A stretch of DNA of 64,000 nt from Lysinibacillus fusiformis. GTDB lineage: Bacteria; Bacillota; Bacilli; Bacillales_A; Planococcaceae. The notes under the pieces are model-generated. The model was given only the letters and a program-made list of their open reading frames with translations. It made no database searches and was not told the origin of the DNA. Location: NCBI RefSeq assembly GCF_016925635.1, contig NZ_CP070490.1, positions 434,001 through 498,000 of the forward strand. Reading direction: 5' to 3'. Positions 52,414-61,694 of this stretch are shown piece after piece (the stretch's first letter is position 1; every line of letters starts with the position of its first letter). A program made the translations under genes and the position numbers.

Positions 52414-54297
52414 CTATAAATTTGTTTGATACGAACCGTTATGAGTACAAAAACGATTTTTCCCACTATTTTTTGCTTCATACAAGGCTGTATCAGCATG
52501 TAAAAACACAGATTGGAATGCTGGTCGATCTCGCTCATCCCATGTTATAAGCCCCGCAGAAATTGTAACTTGTGGATCTGTGGCACTTGGGATTACTTTC
52601 ACAATGGTTGATGCTAATTCTAAAGCTTCTTTTTCATTGATATTAGGCACATAGACAGACATTTCTTCTCCACCCCATCTTGCGCAAATCCCACGACTTC
52701 CAATCGTCTCTTTTAATTGAACCGCAATCTGTACAAGAATTTTATCTCCAACTTGGTGACCGTACGTATCATTAATACGTTTAAAATTATCAATATCAAT
52801 TAACAAAAACATACCAGATTGATCATATTCAAGTGATTTTTCTACAAACTGATCGAGGTAACTGCGAGCATATAGTTTCGTTAAATGATCCAAATCGACC
52901 ATTTCCTGAAGCTGTGTTCGTAAAATTGAATTTGCAATGGCTAACGATGAGTGGTGAATTAAAGATTGCATTAATTTGAAACTATCGAACGAAAAGAAAT
53001 ATGGCTCTTTATGTAAGACAATACTAAAACCATTAATCTTTTCCTCCATAAGTATAGGAATCGCCATAATAGAACGATACTCAATTTGATTAGGAGTTAG
53101 ACGGCTGAAATCGGCAACAAATAGTGGATCATTCGTTTGAGCAAAATGCTGTTCAACATGTTTTATATAACTTTGACCATTTTCTGAATGGAACAAGGAG
53201 GTACTTGCACCTGTTATTTCAAATGTATCGTGTTTTTTAAATGCGAAACAAACTTCCATTGGCTGAAAAGATTTCAGTAACTGCTTTTGTAGGAAAAGTA
53301 ACATTTCATGAATGTCAATTCGCATATTTAAACGATGCGATGTTTCATTAATGAGTTGTAAGTCACTTACGAGGCGATGCGATTGATGATATAATTTTGC
53401 ATTTTCAAGAGCATTTCCTGACGCTTGCGCCAGCATCCGTACAAAATCTTTTTCAGTTGTTGAAAAAAGATAAGTCGTGGGAGCACTTACTTGCAAGATG
53501 CCATAGATAGCTTGCCTGCCCTTAATAGGTGCATTTAACAACCGACAATTTAAATCGCTCGCTAACTCTGTCGTTAACTCTCCTGATACAAAGGCTTCAA
53601 TTGTAGCAGGTCTTTCAGATAAATAATCAAAAAGCTTAATATCGATGGTCGTGTGTCGATCTTGATCATTCGATAATATCAGCTCCACATTAAATTCAGG
53701 GAAATTATCCCGTATATTTTTTAATACATTTTCTAAAATTAAATCAATATCCATTGTTGAATGAAATAAATCAGTCATGTTATATAGTTTTCTATATTGG
53801 TCTTCATTTATTTTGACATCTAAATTGTCTCTAATCATTTGAAGAACCTTTGAAAGTATTTCTATACACTCTTCACCGTACTCCGAGGTCATAAAGTCTG
53901 TCCAAGACTCTGTTGCCTCCACAAGTAATACACCAATGGGATTTTTGCCCTCTGCTTGGAAAAGCACCATATCTGTCATCATTGAATAGGCTTGTCTTGC
54001 TTTTAATATATAAGGAATTTTCACTACTTTTTGTTGATAAAAACTAGCTTCGATCATCAGCCATGACACAGCATTTAGCTTTGTTTCAATTGTTAATGAA
54101 GCCATCTCTTCAATAGGTATTAAAGAATTACCTTCAAAACTGAGAAAAGCAGCATTGTCAATTTTCAAGCGCTTCTTTAGAAACTGTTTCAATGAACAAA
54201 AATACCCATTAAAACTAGTTTGTTCTTCATAAGAACTCACCCAAAAGCTCAAAACATCAGATTTTATATATTTTAGCGTTTGTAAATGGTCTGTCAT
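52414..54297 (-). CDS. ytrP: GGDEF domain protein with GAF-like sensor domains (YtrP)
   Basis: The 627-residue protein has an N-terminal sensory part and two GAF-like domains (about 185-315 and 320-460), including RMLAQASGNALENAKLYHQ. It ends in a GGDEF domain (about 470-620). The domain has FLLIDIDNFKRINDTYGH and GGEEM in place of GGDEF/GGEEF, and the inhibitory I-site RxxD is absent. Synthesis of c-di-GMP is therefore possible but not certain. Position next to ytsP matches B. subtilis YtrP. ATG at 54297 has AAAAGGTGA. Confidence 0.88.
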   Translation of the reverse strand: MTDHLQTLKYIKSDVLSFWVSSYEEQTSFNGYFCSLKQFLKKRLKIDNAAFLSFEGNSLIPIEEMASLTIETKLNAVSWLMIEASFYQQKVVKIPYILKARQAYSMMTDMVLFQAEGKNPIGVLLVEATESWTDFMTSEYGEECIEILSKVLQMIRDNLDVKINEDQYRKLYNMTDLFHSTMDIDLILENVLKNIRDNFPEFNVELILSNDQDRHTTIDIKLFDYLSERPATIEAFVSGELTTELASDLNCRLLNAPIKGRQAIYGILQVSAPTTYLFSTTEKDFVRMLAQASGNALENAKLYHQSHRLVSDLQLINETSHRLNMRIDIHEMLLFLQKQLLKSFQPMEVCFAFKKHDTFEITGASTSLFHSENGQSYIKHVEQHFAQTNDPLFVADFSRLTPNQIEYRSIMAIPILMEEKINGFSIVLHKEPYFFSFDSFKLMQSLIHHSSLAIANSILRTQLQEMVDLDHLTKLYARSYLDQFVEKSLEYDQSGMFLLIDIDNFKRINDTYGHQVGDKILVQIAVQLKETIGSRGICARWGGEEMSVYVPNINEKEALELASTIVKVIPSATDPQVTISAGLITWDERDRPAFQSVFLHADTALYEAKNSGKNRFCTHNGSYQTNL

Positions 54298-54504
54298 GAA
54301 ATCACCTTTTCTATATAACGTCCAAATCAATTACTATTAACTTATAATATATTATACATAATTTGTGTCATTTTGACTATGTAATTATCCCTTACTTTTA
54401 CAATTTACATTACACAGCGTATCATTAACTATTCCTATATCATTTAAAATAGATAGTGAGGAATTTCCTACTATGTTCTTTTACAAATTTTTAAAAGCAA
54501 ATAA

Positions 54505-54533
54505 TTGACGTCCTTATCCTAAGCAGTTACAAT
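54505..54533 (+). promoter_or_regulatory. Sigma-A promoter of rpsD
   Basis: TTGACG (54505-54510), 17 bases, then TACAAT (54528-54533). Transcription would start near 54540, giving a leader of about 227 bases. Confidence 0.75.
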
Positions 54534-54539
54534 GGAGGT

Positions 54540-54766
54540 TGTGTAAAATAAACGCAGCAGTGGTATAAGCTTATGATTGTATTTTATTCCTCTATTTTCT
54601 GATATACAACTACTTGAGATCCTCAGTAATGAAAATTAGATGGTGTATTGCGTAACCTAACGGCTGCATAGGCGAAAGTACATGAAAATAAAATGCGTGT
54701 AAGAACGGGTACTACTGGTTTTTGTTTTACAACAAAAAAACCAAATTTAAAGGAGGAGACAACAAT
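54540..54766 (+). promoter_or_regulatory. rpsD leader, candidate S4 autoregulatory RNA
   Basis: The long untranslated leader contains a U-rich stem directly before the ribosome binding site (GGTTTTTGTT with AACAAAAAAACC, near 54717-54742). In B. subtilis ribosomal protein S4 represses its own synthesis by binding the rpsD leader. The match rests on context and length; I did not align the Rfam structure. The remaining part of the ytrP-rpsD gap (54298-54504) is AT-rich with no other recognised feature. Confidence 0.5.
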
Positions 54767-55369
54767 ATGTCTCGTTATACAGGTCCATCTTGGAAATTAT
54801 CACGTCGTCTTGGTATCTCACTAAGCGGTACAGGTAAAGAAATCGAAAAACGCCCTTACGCACCAGGTCAACACGGTCCAAACCAACGTAAAAAATTATC
54901 AGAATACGGTTTACAACTTCAAGAAAAACAAAAACTTCGTCATATGTATGGTATGAACGAACGTCAATTCCGTACACTATTTGACCGTGCTGGTAAAATG
55001 AAAGGTGTCCACGGTGAAAACTTCATGATCCTTCTTGAAACTCGCCTTGACAACTTAGTTTACCGTTTAGGTTTAGCTCGTACTCGTCGTGGTTCTCGTC
55101 AATTAGTTAACCATGGTCACATCTTAGTAGATGGCAAACGCGTTGATATCCCATCATACAGCGTAAAACCAGGTCAAACGATTTCTCTTCGTGAAAAATC
55201 TCAAAACCTTGCTGTAGTAGTGGAAGCTATCGAAGTAAACAACTTCGTACCTGACTACTTAACATTCGATGCTGACAAAAAAGAAGGTACATTCACTCGC
55301 CTTCCAGAGCGTTCTGAATTATCAGCTGAAATCAACGAATCATTCATCGTAGAGTACTACTCTCGTTAA
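54767..55369 (+). CDS. rpsD: 30S ribosomal protein S4
   Basis: S4 is a primary 16S rRNA-binding protein and in Bacillus a translational autoregulator. The start [46 protein letters not shown] and the S4 RNA-binding domain ([30 protein letters not shown], residues about 91-120) are intact. The length of 200 residues is usual. The N-terminal zinc cysteines are absent, so this is the C-minus form. ATG at 54767 has AAAGGAGGAG. It is monocistronic with a strong terminator. Codon use looks highly optimised. Confidence 0.98.
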   Translation: MSRYTGPSWKLSRRLGISLSGTGKEIEKRPYAPGQHGPNQRKKLSEYGLQLQEKQKLRHMYGMNERQFRTLFDRAGKMKGVHGENFMILLETRLDNLVYRLGLARTRRGSRQLVNHGHILVDGKRVDIPSYSVKPGQTISLREKSQNLAVVVEAIEVNNFVPDYLTFDADKKEGTFTRLPERSELSAEINESFIVEYYSR

Positions 55370-55376
55370 TGACGAC

Positions 55377-55420
55377 AAAAGCCCTGAAATCCCTTGTATA
55401 TCAAGGTTTCAGGGCTTTTT
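55377..55420 (+). terminator. Terminator of rpsD
   Basis: The stem AAAGCCCTGAAA with TTTCAGGGCTTT, with an inner CCTTG/CAAGG stem, is followed by seven T on the plus strand. Confidence 0.95.
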
Positions 55421-55458
55421 TTATTGTTTCATCATTTAATCCTGATTCCTATGAACAA

Positions 55459-56655
55459 TCAATTCGAACCTACGTTTTTTCCGCTACTAATCATTAGTGC
55501 AGAAACTAATCCCGTACTAAGTGTTGTAGCAAGAAGAAGGAAGGCTACAGTAAAGCTACCAGATTGTATCAAATAAACAGATATGAACGGTGCAACACTT
55601 GTTCCAGCAAATAAAATGACTGTATACATCGAGACTGCAATCCCTCCCATATTCCAGCCTAACTGACTAACAAGTGTCACTAATGAAGGAACAGCAAGTG
55701 CAATCCCACTAACAAATAAAATACTAATGATCGTTAAACCAGCTATAGTTGAAATAAAGCTCATCAGGATTAGTTCGATAATCGATAGAGATAAGGCCAT
55801 TTTCAGTACAAACAGCACATTAAAACGCTTTGCTAATTTCCCTGCAAATGGTGACATAACCATTCCTACTATCCCAAAGGCACGAATGTAAATGAGGTTC
55901 TGACTTTTCATACCAAAGGAATCACTCGTTAAATATGCACCTAAAATAATGTACATACTGACAAATGACATTAATAATACAAACGCAATGAGATAACTAA
56001 ATATCAAATTTCTATTGGTGAAAATAATACCGATTCTCTTCAGAGGAGCCCATATATTTTTAGTTTCGTTCTGAATTATTCCCTTCGGTAAGATCCACAC
56101 GACTAGCAAAGCAGTCATAACATACACTGCAGCAAGCACATAAAAGATGACGTGCCAATGACTATGTTCACTTACATATCCACTAAACACCTGCCCAACT
56201 ATACCCGCTACAAGAAATCCCGTACTGATAAAACCAATTGTCCCAACTTTTCGATCATTTGGAAAAACCTCAAGGGTATAGGCAAGCGCTACTGGTGAAA
56301 ATGTAGCTGCCGCGAGCCCTTGTAATCCTCTTAATAGAAGGATAAAAGAAAAATTATTAACTAAACCTAGAAGTAACGTTATCATGCTTAATGAAAAAAG
56401 CCCAAATACAATGACATTTTTACGTCCATATTTTTCTGATATCGCACCATAGAAAAAACACCCTAGTGCAAATCCAAGCGAAAAAACACTTGATGTAAAG
56501 CCCGCTTTAGTCAATGAAATATTAAAATAATCACTGAATACACTAATCAGCGGTATTGTTAAATAAAGACTCGACATCACTACCATACCTGTCCAGGATA
56601 AAATAGTTGTCATTAAAGCATAATTTGCGCGATTTTCTGAAATTACAATGTTCAT
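55459..56655 (-). CDS. Major facilitator superfamily transporter
   Basis: The 398-residue protein has 12 predicted membrane helices. The MFS loop motif after helix 2 is FYGAISEKYGRKNVIVFG (residues about 67-84), and the drug-transporter pattern GLQGLAAATFSPVALAY follows near 110. It resembles the Bcr/YdhP-like drug/H+ antiporters. The substrate is unknown. ATG at 56655 has AAGGGTG. It lies downstream of a MarR gene, and both carry the same upstream operator, so it is probably induced by a compound sensed by that regulator. Confidence 0.9.
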   Translation of the reverse strand: MNIVISENRANYALMTTILSWTGMVVMSSLYLTIPLISVFSDYFNISLTKAGFTSSVFSLGFALGCFFYGAISEKYGRKNVIVFGLFSLSMITLLLGLVNNFSFILLLRGLQGLAAATFSPVALAYTLEVFPNDRKVGTIGFISTGFLVAGIVGQVFSGYVSEHSHWHVIFYVLAAVYVMTALLVVWILPKGIIQNETKNIWAPLKRIGIIFTNRNLIFSYLIAFVLLMSFVSMYIILGAYLTSDSFGMKSQNLIYIRAFGIVGMVMSPFAGKLAKRFNVLFVLKMALSLSIIELILMSFISTIAGLTIISILFVSGIALAVPSLVTLVSQLGWNMGGIAVSMYTVILFAGTSVAPFISVYLIQSGSFTVAFLLLATTLSTGLVSALMISSGKNVGSN

Positions 56656-56692
56656 TAAATAAATCACCCTTTTTAGTTCGATTAACTTATAG

Positions 56693-56705
56693 TTAGATAA
56701 TCTAA
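56693..56705. promoter_or_regulatory. MarR-type operator upstream of the MFS gene
   Basis: The 13-bp perfect palindrome TTAGATAATCTAA lies 38 bases before the MFS start. It is part of a 22-base sequence (56689-56710) repeated exactly, in inverted orientation, at 57306-57327 in front of the MarR gene. Confidence 0.8.
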
Positions 56706-56746
56706 TTAAATGACTGAAAATTAAACTGTATCAATATAGCTACAGT

Positions 56747-57295
56747 TTAACGTTCCACCTTTAGTTTTCTTTGTATAGATTTTAATAATTTACTCACTAG
56801 CTTCTCAAATACTTGTCGTTCATCAGGTTCCAAATCGCTTACATTAGAAGCGCATGACGACCAATAAGTCGGTAAAACTTCAGCTATAAAAATACGACCT
56901 TCATCTGTTAAACTTACATAGATCTTCCTCCGATCTTCTTTACTATGATTCCGTACAACAAGATTTCTCTTTTCTAACCAATCAAGCATTGATGTTGCGG
57001 ATGCTCTCGTAATGCCCAATCGTTTAGCTAAAGCAGACGGAGTTGCACGTCTCTCTCCATGTAGTGTCAGCAATAGTAATAAGTCTAATTTACTTTCAGT
57101 AATTCCAAAAGGAGCTAACTCATTGTCTATTACATCTAAAACATGATCACTTAACCATAACAATATTAATCCCAATTTCGCATCTTCTTGATTTGTATCA
57201 CTGGCAGAAGACGTCTGAATTAGTTCAATATATGGCTCTACCCCTAATACTGGCAAATCATCTTCATTCGTGTACGTTTTCTTAATTTTTGTCAT
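56747..57295 (-). CDS. MarR family transcriptional regulator
   Basis: The 182-residue protein has an N-terminal extension of about 35 residues and a winged helix. Visible parts are GITESKLDLLLLLTLHGERRATPSALAKRLGITRASATSMLDWLEKRNLV (about 64-112), then SKEDRRKIYVSLTDEG for the wing. MarR proteins usually repress their own gene and a neighbouring transporter. The start at 57295 has AAAAGGTGA. The operator copies in front of this gene and the MFS gene support that circuit. Confidence 0.92.
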   Translation of the reverse strand: MTKIKKTYTNEDDLPVLGVEPYIELIQTSSASDTNQEDAKLGLILLWLSDHVLDVIDNELAPFGITESKLDLLLLLTLHGERRATPSALAKRLGITRASATSMLDWLEKRNLVVRNHSKEDRRKIYVSLTDEGRIFIAEVLPTYWSSCASNVSDLEPDERQVFEKLVSKLLKSIQRKLKVER

Positions 57296-57305
57296 TGAAT
57301 CACCT

Positions 57306-57342
57306 TTTAATTAGATTATCTAACTATCAACCATTCTAACTA
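57306..57342. promoter_or_regulatory. MarR-type operator upstream of the regulator gene
   Basis: The palindrome TTAGATTATCTAA lies at 57311-57323. A second half-site-like TCTAACTAT recurs 16 bases later (57319-57327 and 57335-57343). The segment after it (TAAATTTAATCGAA) also resembles the one next to the MFS operator (TAAGTTAATCGAA). The site begins 11 bases before the regulator's ATG, so binding would block its transcription. Confidence 0.78.
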
Positions 57343-57343
57343 T

Positions 57344-57680
57344 AAATTTAATCGAAGGCAAGAACTTTTATTTCCACAAATTTCTTCAAAATAAAGCCAC
57401 TACTTTTTTAGTGCAGACGCATTACCTTAATTATTATAACCTACAATAATTATCCCCGCATATTGTGACAATTTTATGTACTTTAAAATAGTAATTACAT
57501 AGTTTCAAAATAACATAATCACTACCTTAATAATAAAAACAAAATATCAGTTATTTACTATTCAATAGATCATCAAAATAGAACTGTTTTCCAAAGAATA
57601 TATTTTACTTTCATAGTAAAATATTTTTCAAACCTTATTAAATTAAATATTCTACTACAAAACAACATTTCACACCTTCT
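57344..57680. other. AT-rich gap between the MarR gene and the alcohol dehydrogenase gene
   Basis: This is a stretch of over 300 bases with no open frame with a ribosome binding site. It contains a perfect inverted repeat at 57600-57624 (ATATTTTACT with AGTAAAATAT, 5-base loop) and a weaker one near 57433-57457 (ATTATT/AATAAT). The first could be a regulator site about 57 bases upstream of the adh -35 box, or an AT-only hairpin followed by TTTTT. Confidence 0.5.
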
Positions 57681-57709
57681 TTGACCCCTTAACTTTTTTG
57701 TAAAATAAT
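57681..57709 (+). promoter_or_regulatory. Sigma-A promoter of the alcohol dehydrogenase gene
   Basis: TTGACC (57681-57686), 17 bases, then AATAAT (57704-57709). Start near 57716 gives a leader of about 124 bases before the ATG. Confidence 0.6.
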
Positions 57710-57839
57710 AACATGAATAAAATTAACAATTTTAATAAAAATACGAGTTGAACTTTAACAAAAAATAGAATACGATGAATTGCGAAAGGTGGTTCACCAT
57801 CATTCAAGCAATAATAATTTTTTAAAAGGGGTTGGAAAT

Positions 57840-59045
57840 ATGTCAGACGTTCTAAAGCAATTTGTTATGCCGAAAACAAACTTATTTGGACCTGGAGCAA
57901 TTCAAGAAGTTGGTAAGCGCTTAAATGATTTAGAAGTGAAAAAGACATTAATCGTAACAGATGAGGGCCTACACAAATTAGGTCTCTCAGAACAAATTGC
58001 AAATATCATTACAGCTGCTGGAATTGATGTAGCAATTTTCCCTAAAGCAGAACCAAATCCAACAGATCAAAACATTGAAGATGGCATTGCAGTGTATCAT
58101 GCTGAAAACTGCGATTCTATTGTTTCTCTTGGAGGAGGCAGCGCACACGATGCAGCAAAAGGTATCGGACTTATTGCTTCGAATGGTGGACGCATTCATG
58201 ATTATGAAGGCGTTGATAAATCACAAAATCCACTTGTGCCATTAATTGCGATCAATACAACTGCGGGCACTGCAAGTGAAATGACTCGTTTCACCATTAT
58301 TACAGATACAGCACGTAAAGTGAAAATGGCCATTGTTGATAAGCATGTAACACCATTACTGTCCATTAATGACCCTGAGCTTATGATTGGCTTACCTCCT
58401 GCTCTAACTGCGGCAACTGGTGTTGATGCATTAACACATGCCATCGAATCATTCGTTTCTACGAATGCCACACCAATTACAGATGCATGTGCTGAAAAAG
58501 TACTTCAACTGATTCCTGAATTTTTACCACGTGCCTATGCAAATGGAGCTGATATAGAAGCGCGTGAACAAATGGTATATGCTCAATTTTTAGCGGGAAT
58601 GGCCTTTAATAATGCATCACTTGGCTATGTACATGCAATTGCTCATCAATTGGGCGGTTTCTATAATCTACCGCATGGCGTGTGCAATGCTATTTTATTG
58701 CCACATGTTTGCCGATTCAATGTAACAGCACGTACAGAGCGCTTTGCTCGTATCGCTGAATTATTAGGAGAAAATGTGGAAGGTTTAAGTAAGCGTGATG
58801 CCGCTGAAAAGGCTATTACAGCTATTGAGAAATTATCACAAGATTTAAATATTCCTAGTGGCTTCCGTGAATTAGGGGCAAAAGATGAGGATATTGAGAT
58901 CCTAGCAAAAAATGCATTGTTAGATGTGTGTGCTGAGACGAACCCTCGTAAAGCAACACTAGAGGATATCAAACAAATCATTACAAACGCAATGGGACCT
59001 ATTGTGAAAAAAGAAGAGTCACTCGAAGCAGTTGCCCTTTCTTAA
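57840..59045 (+). CDS. Iron-containing alcohol dehydrogenase
   Basis: This is a group III NAD-dependent alcohol dehydrogenase. The NAD site GGGSAHDAAKGIG (residues about 97-109), the metal-binding TGVDALTHAIESFVS and HAIAHQLGGFYNLPHGVCNAILLPHV are intact. The length of 401 residues is usual. It resembles the 1,3-propanediol and methanol dehydrogenase-like group; related Lysinibacillus enzymes have been reported to oxidise short alcohols including methanol. The natural substrate cannot be told from sequence. ATG at 57840 has AAAAGGGG. It is monocistronic with its own promoter and terminator. Confidence 0.93.
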   Translation: MSDVLKQFVMPKTNLFGPGAIQEVGKRLNDLEVKKTLIVTDEGLHKLGLSEQIANIITAAGIDVAIFPKAEPNPTDQNIEDGIAVYHAENCDSIVSLGGGSAHDAAKGIGLIASNGGRIHDYEGVDKSQNPLVPLIAINTTAGTASEMTRFTIITDTARKVKMAIVDKHVTPLLSINDPELMIGLPPALTAATGVDALTHAIESFVSTNATPITDACAEKVLQLIPEFLPRAYANGADIEAREQMVYAQFLAGMAFNNASLGYVHAIAHQLGGFYNLPHGVCNAILLPHVCRFNVTARTERFARIAELLGENVEGLSKRDAAEKAITAIEKLSQDLNIPSGFRELGAKDEDIEILAKNALLDVCAETNPRKATLEDIKQIITNAMGPIVKKEESLEAVALS

Positions 59046-59075
59046 TCGAAGGTTTCCTATAAGTTTATGACAAAG

Positions 59076-59109
59076 GGTGGAGAAAACAAATGTTTTCTCC
59101 ACCTTTTTT
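59076..59109 (+). terminator. Terminator of the alcohol dehydrogenase gene
   Basis: A perfect 13-bp stem (GGTGGAGAAAACA with TGTTTTCTCCACC) with a 2-base loop is followed by six T. Confidence 0.95.
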
Positions 59110-59175
59110 ATACACACATTGTCTATCCTAGAAACTCTCGCTATACTTTTCTTAAAAAGAATAGGAGAAAACGAT

Positions 59176-59979
59176 ATGCGTTTAATTTCAATTTGTCCTA
59201 GCAATACAGAATTAGTCGCCTATTTAGGGCTGATAGACCAGCTCGTTGGCGTCGATGATTATTCGGATTGGCCAGCAACGGTTAAAGAGTTACCGCAGCT
59301 TGGGCCAGATTTATCGATTAATATGGATGCATTAGAGGCATTACAGCCTGATCTTGTCCTGGCTTCCTTGAGTGTACCCGGTATGGAAAGAAACATCGAG
59401 GCATTAAAAGAAAGAAATATTCCTCATATTATTTTTAACGCAAACTCATTAGAGGAAATTGCGCAGGATCTTATAACCCTCGGTAAGGCTTGTCAAGTGG
59501 AAGAACAAGCAAAGAACATTGCTGAAGAGTATATACATTCCATCGAAAAAATGCATTCCATTGCACAAACCATCCCGAAGAAACCTACCCTCTATTGGGA
59601 ATGGTGGCCAAATCCTATTTTTACTCCTGGGAAAATAAATTGGCTAACGGAAATTAGTGCTCTTGCTGGTGGCATCAATCTATTTCAAGATGTAGAACTT
59701 GCCAGTGTTCAAACTGATTGGACAGATGTTGTTGAACGTAAGCCCGACTACATCATGATGGCTTGGGTTGGTGTAGCATTTGAGCGTATACAACCTGCTC
59801 ATTTATTAAAACGTCCATATGCCAAAGAGCTACATGCCGTTCAATCGGAACAGCTTCATGTAATGGAAGAATGGCTGTATTGTCGCCCTTCTCCACGACT
59901 TATTGAAGGTGCTATAAAGCTTGCAAAAATACTGCATCCTAAAGAATATGAGCAATTAAAACCTCCGAATTTCTTATGA
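59176..59979 (+). CDS. BtuF-like (cobalamin-type) substrate-binding protein without signal peptide
   Basis: The 267-residue protein has the class III binding-protein fold: MRLISICPSNTELVAYLGLIDQLVGVDDYSDWP, then LGPDLSINMDALEALQPDLVLAS (residues about 42-64) and the C-terminal RPSPRLIEGAIKLAKIL. It is most like cobalamin-binding BtuF. It has no signal peptide or lipobox, and no permease or ATPase gene is adjacent. ATG at 59176 has TAGGAG. The longer in-frame start at 59077 lies in the adh terminator. A cytoplasmic binding role or a missed exported form are both possible. Confidence 0.82.
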   Translation: MRLISICPSNTELVAYLGLIDQLVGVDDYSDWPATVKELPQLGPDLSINMDALEALQPDLVLASLSVPGMERNIEALKERNIPHIIFNANSLEEIAQDLITLGKACQVEEQAKNIAEEYIHSIEKMHSIAQTIPKKPTLYWEWWPNPIFTPGKINWLTEISALAGGINLFQDVELASVQTDWTDVVERKPDYIMMAWVGVAFERIQPAHLLKRPYAKELHAVQSEQLHVMEEWLYCRPSPRLIEGAIKLAKILHPKEYEQLKPPNFL

Positions 59980-59983
59980 TTAA

Positions 59984-60019
59984 AAAACCACATCCCCTCG
60001 TTTTTGGGAATGTGGTTTT
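59984..60019 (-). terminator. Bidirectional terminator between the BtuF-like gene and tyrS
   Basis: The stem AAAACCACATtCCC with GGGatGTGGTTTT lies between convergent stops. The T run is longer on the minus strand, so tyrS is the better fit. Confidence 0.9.
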
Positions 60020-60030
60020 GCTAATAGAAA

Positions 60031-61329
<1,299 letters not shown>

Positions 61330-61353
61330 TTACGTGCATGGACATTTTTAAAT

Positions 61354-61605
61354 AAAAAAAGTCCCTACACGCAAACAATTGCATGCAGGGACGTTAAGTT
61401 GCAAACTAACGCGGTACCACCCAGCTTGAAGATGTCATCCACCTTCCACTTCATTCAATCGCCTTTATCGCAGGCGCGCACGTCTAAGCTCCAAGCACGT
61501 AATTCGTCTCTACATTATGACCAGTTTTCACCAACCACCGGCTCTCTAAACAGGGAATATAGACACTACTGCAAACTCTTCATCACCAGAAAACTATAAA
61601 CATAA
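61354..61605 (-). promoter_or_regulatory. T-box riboswitch (tyrosine) upstream of tyrS, with terminator
   Basis: The minus strand carries the T-box GGGTGGTACCGCG (61423-61411) and a terminator with stem GTCCCTGCATGC/GTGTAGGGAC (61392-61361) followed by seven T. A TAC tyrosine codon at 61501-61499 is a candidate specifier. AGAGAGCCGGTGG near 61550 resembles the Stem I conserved region. The 5' end is approximate. Confidence 0.93.
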
Positions 61606-61632
61606 TTCTATACGATTCTTTTTCAAAGTCAA
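61606..61632 (-). promoter_or_regulatory. Candidate promoter of the tyrS leader
   Basis: On the minus strand TTGACT (61632-61627), 15 bases, then TAGAAT (61611-61606). Boxes are good but the spacer is shorter than optimal. Confidence 0.45.
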
Positions 61633-61659
61633 TAACTATGTTCGTGCTAAAACAATATG

Positions 61660-61668
61660 TGCTATAAT
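61660..61668 (+). promoter_or_regulatory. Extended -10 promoter of the penicillin-binding protein gene
   Basis: The sequence TGCTATAAT has a consensus -10 box with TGn. It is 26 bases before the TTG start. The -35 region is poor and would overlap or abut the divergent tyrS promoter. Confidence 0.6.
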
Positions 61669-61694
61669 AGACAAGATTTTAGGAGGTCGATACA

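Noticed and set aside
59077-59175. Longer start for the BtuF-like protein giving a hydrophobic N-terminus
   Set aside because: The extra codons run through the strong alcohol dehydrogenase terminator and no ribosome binding site precedes them.
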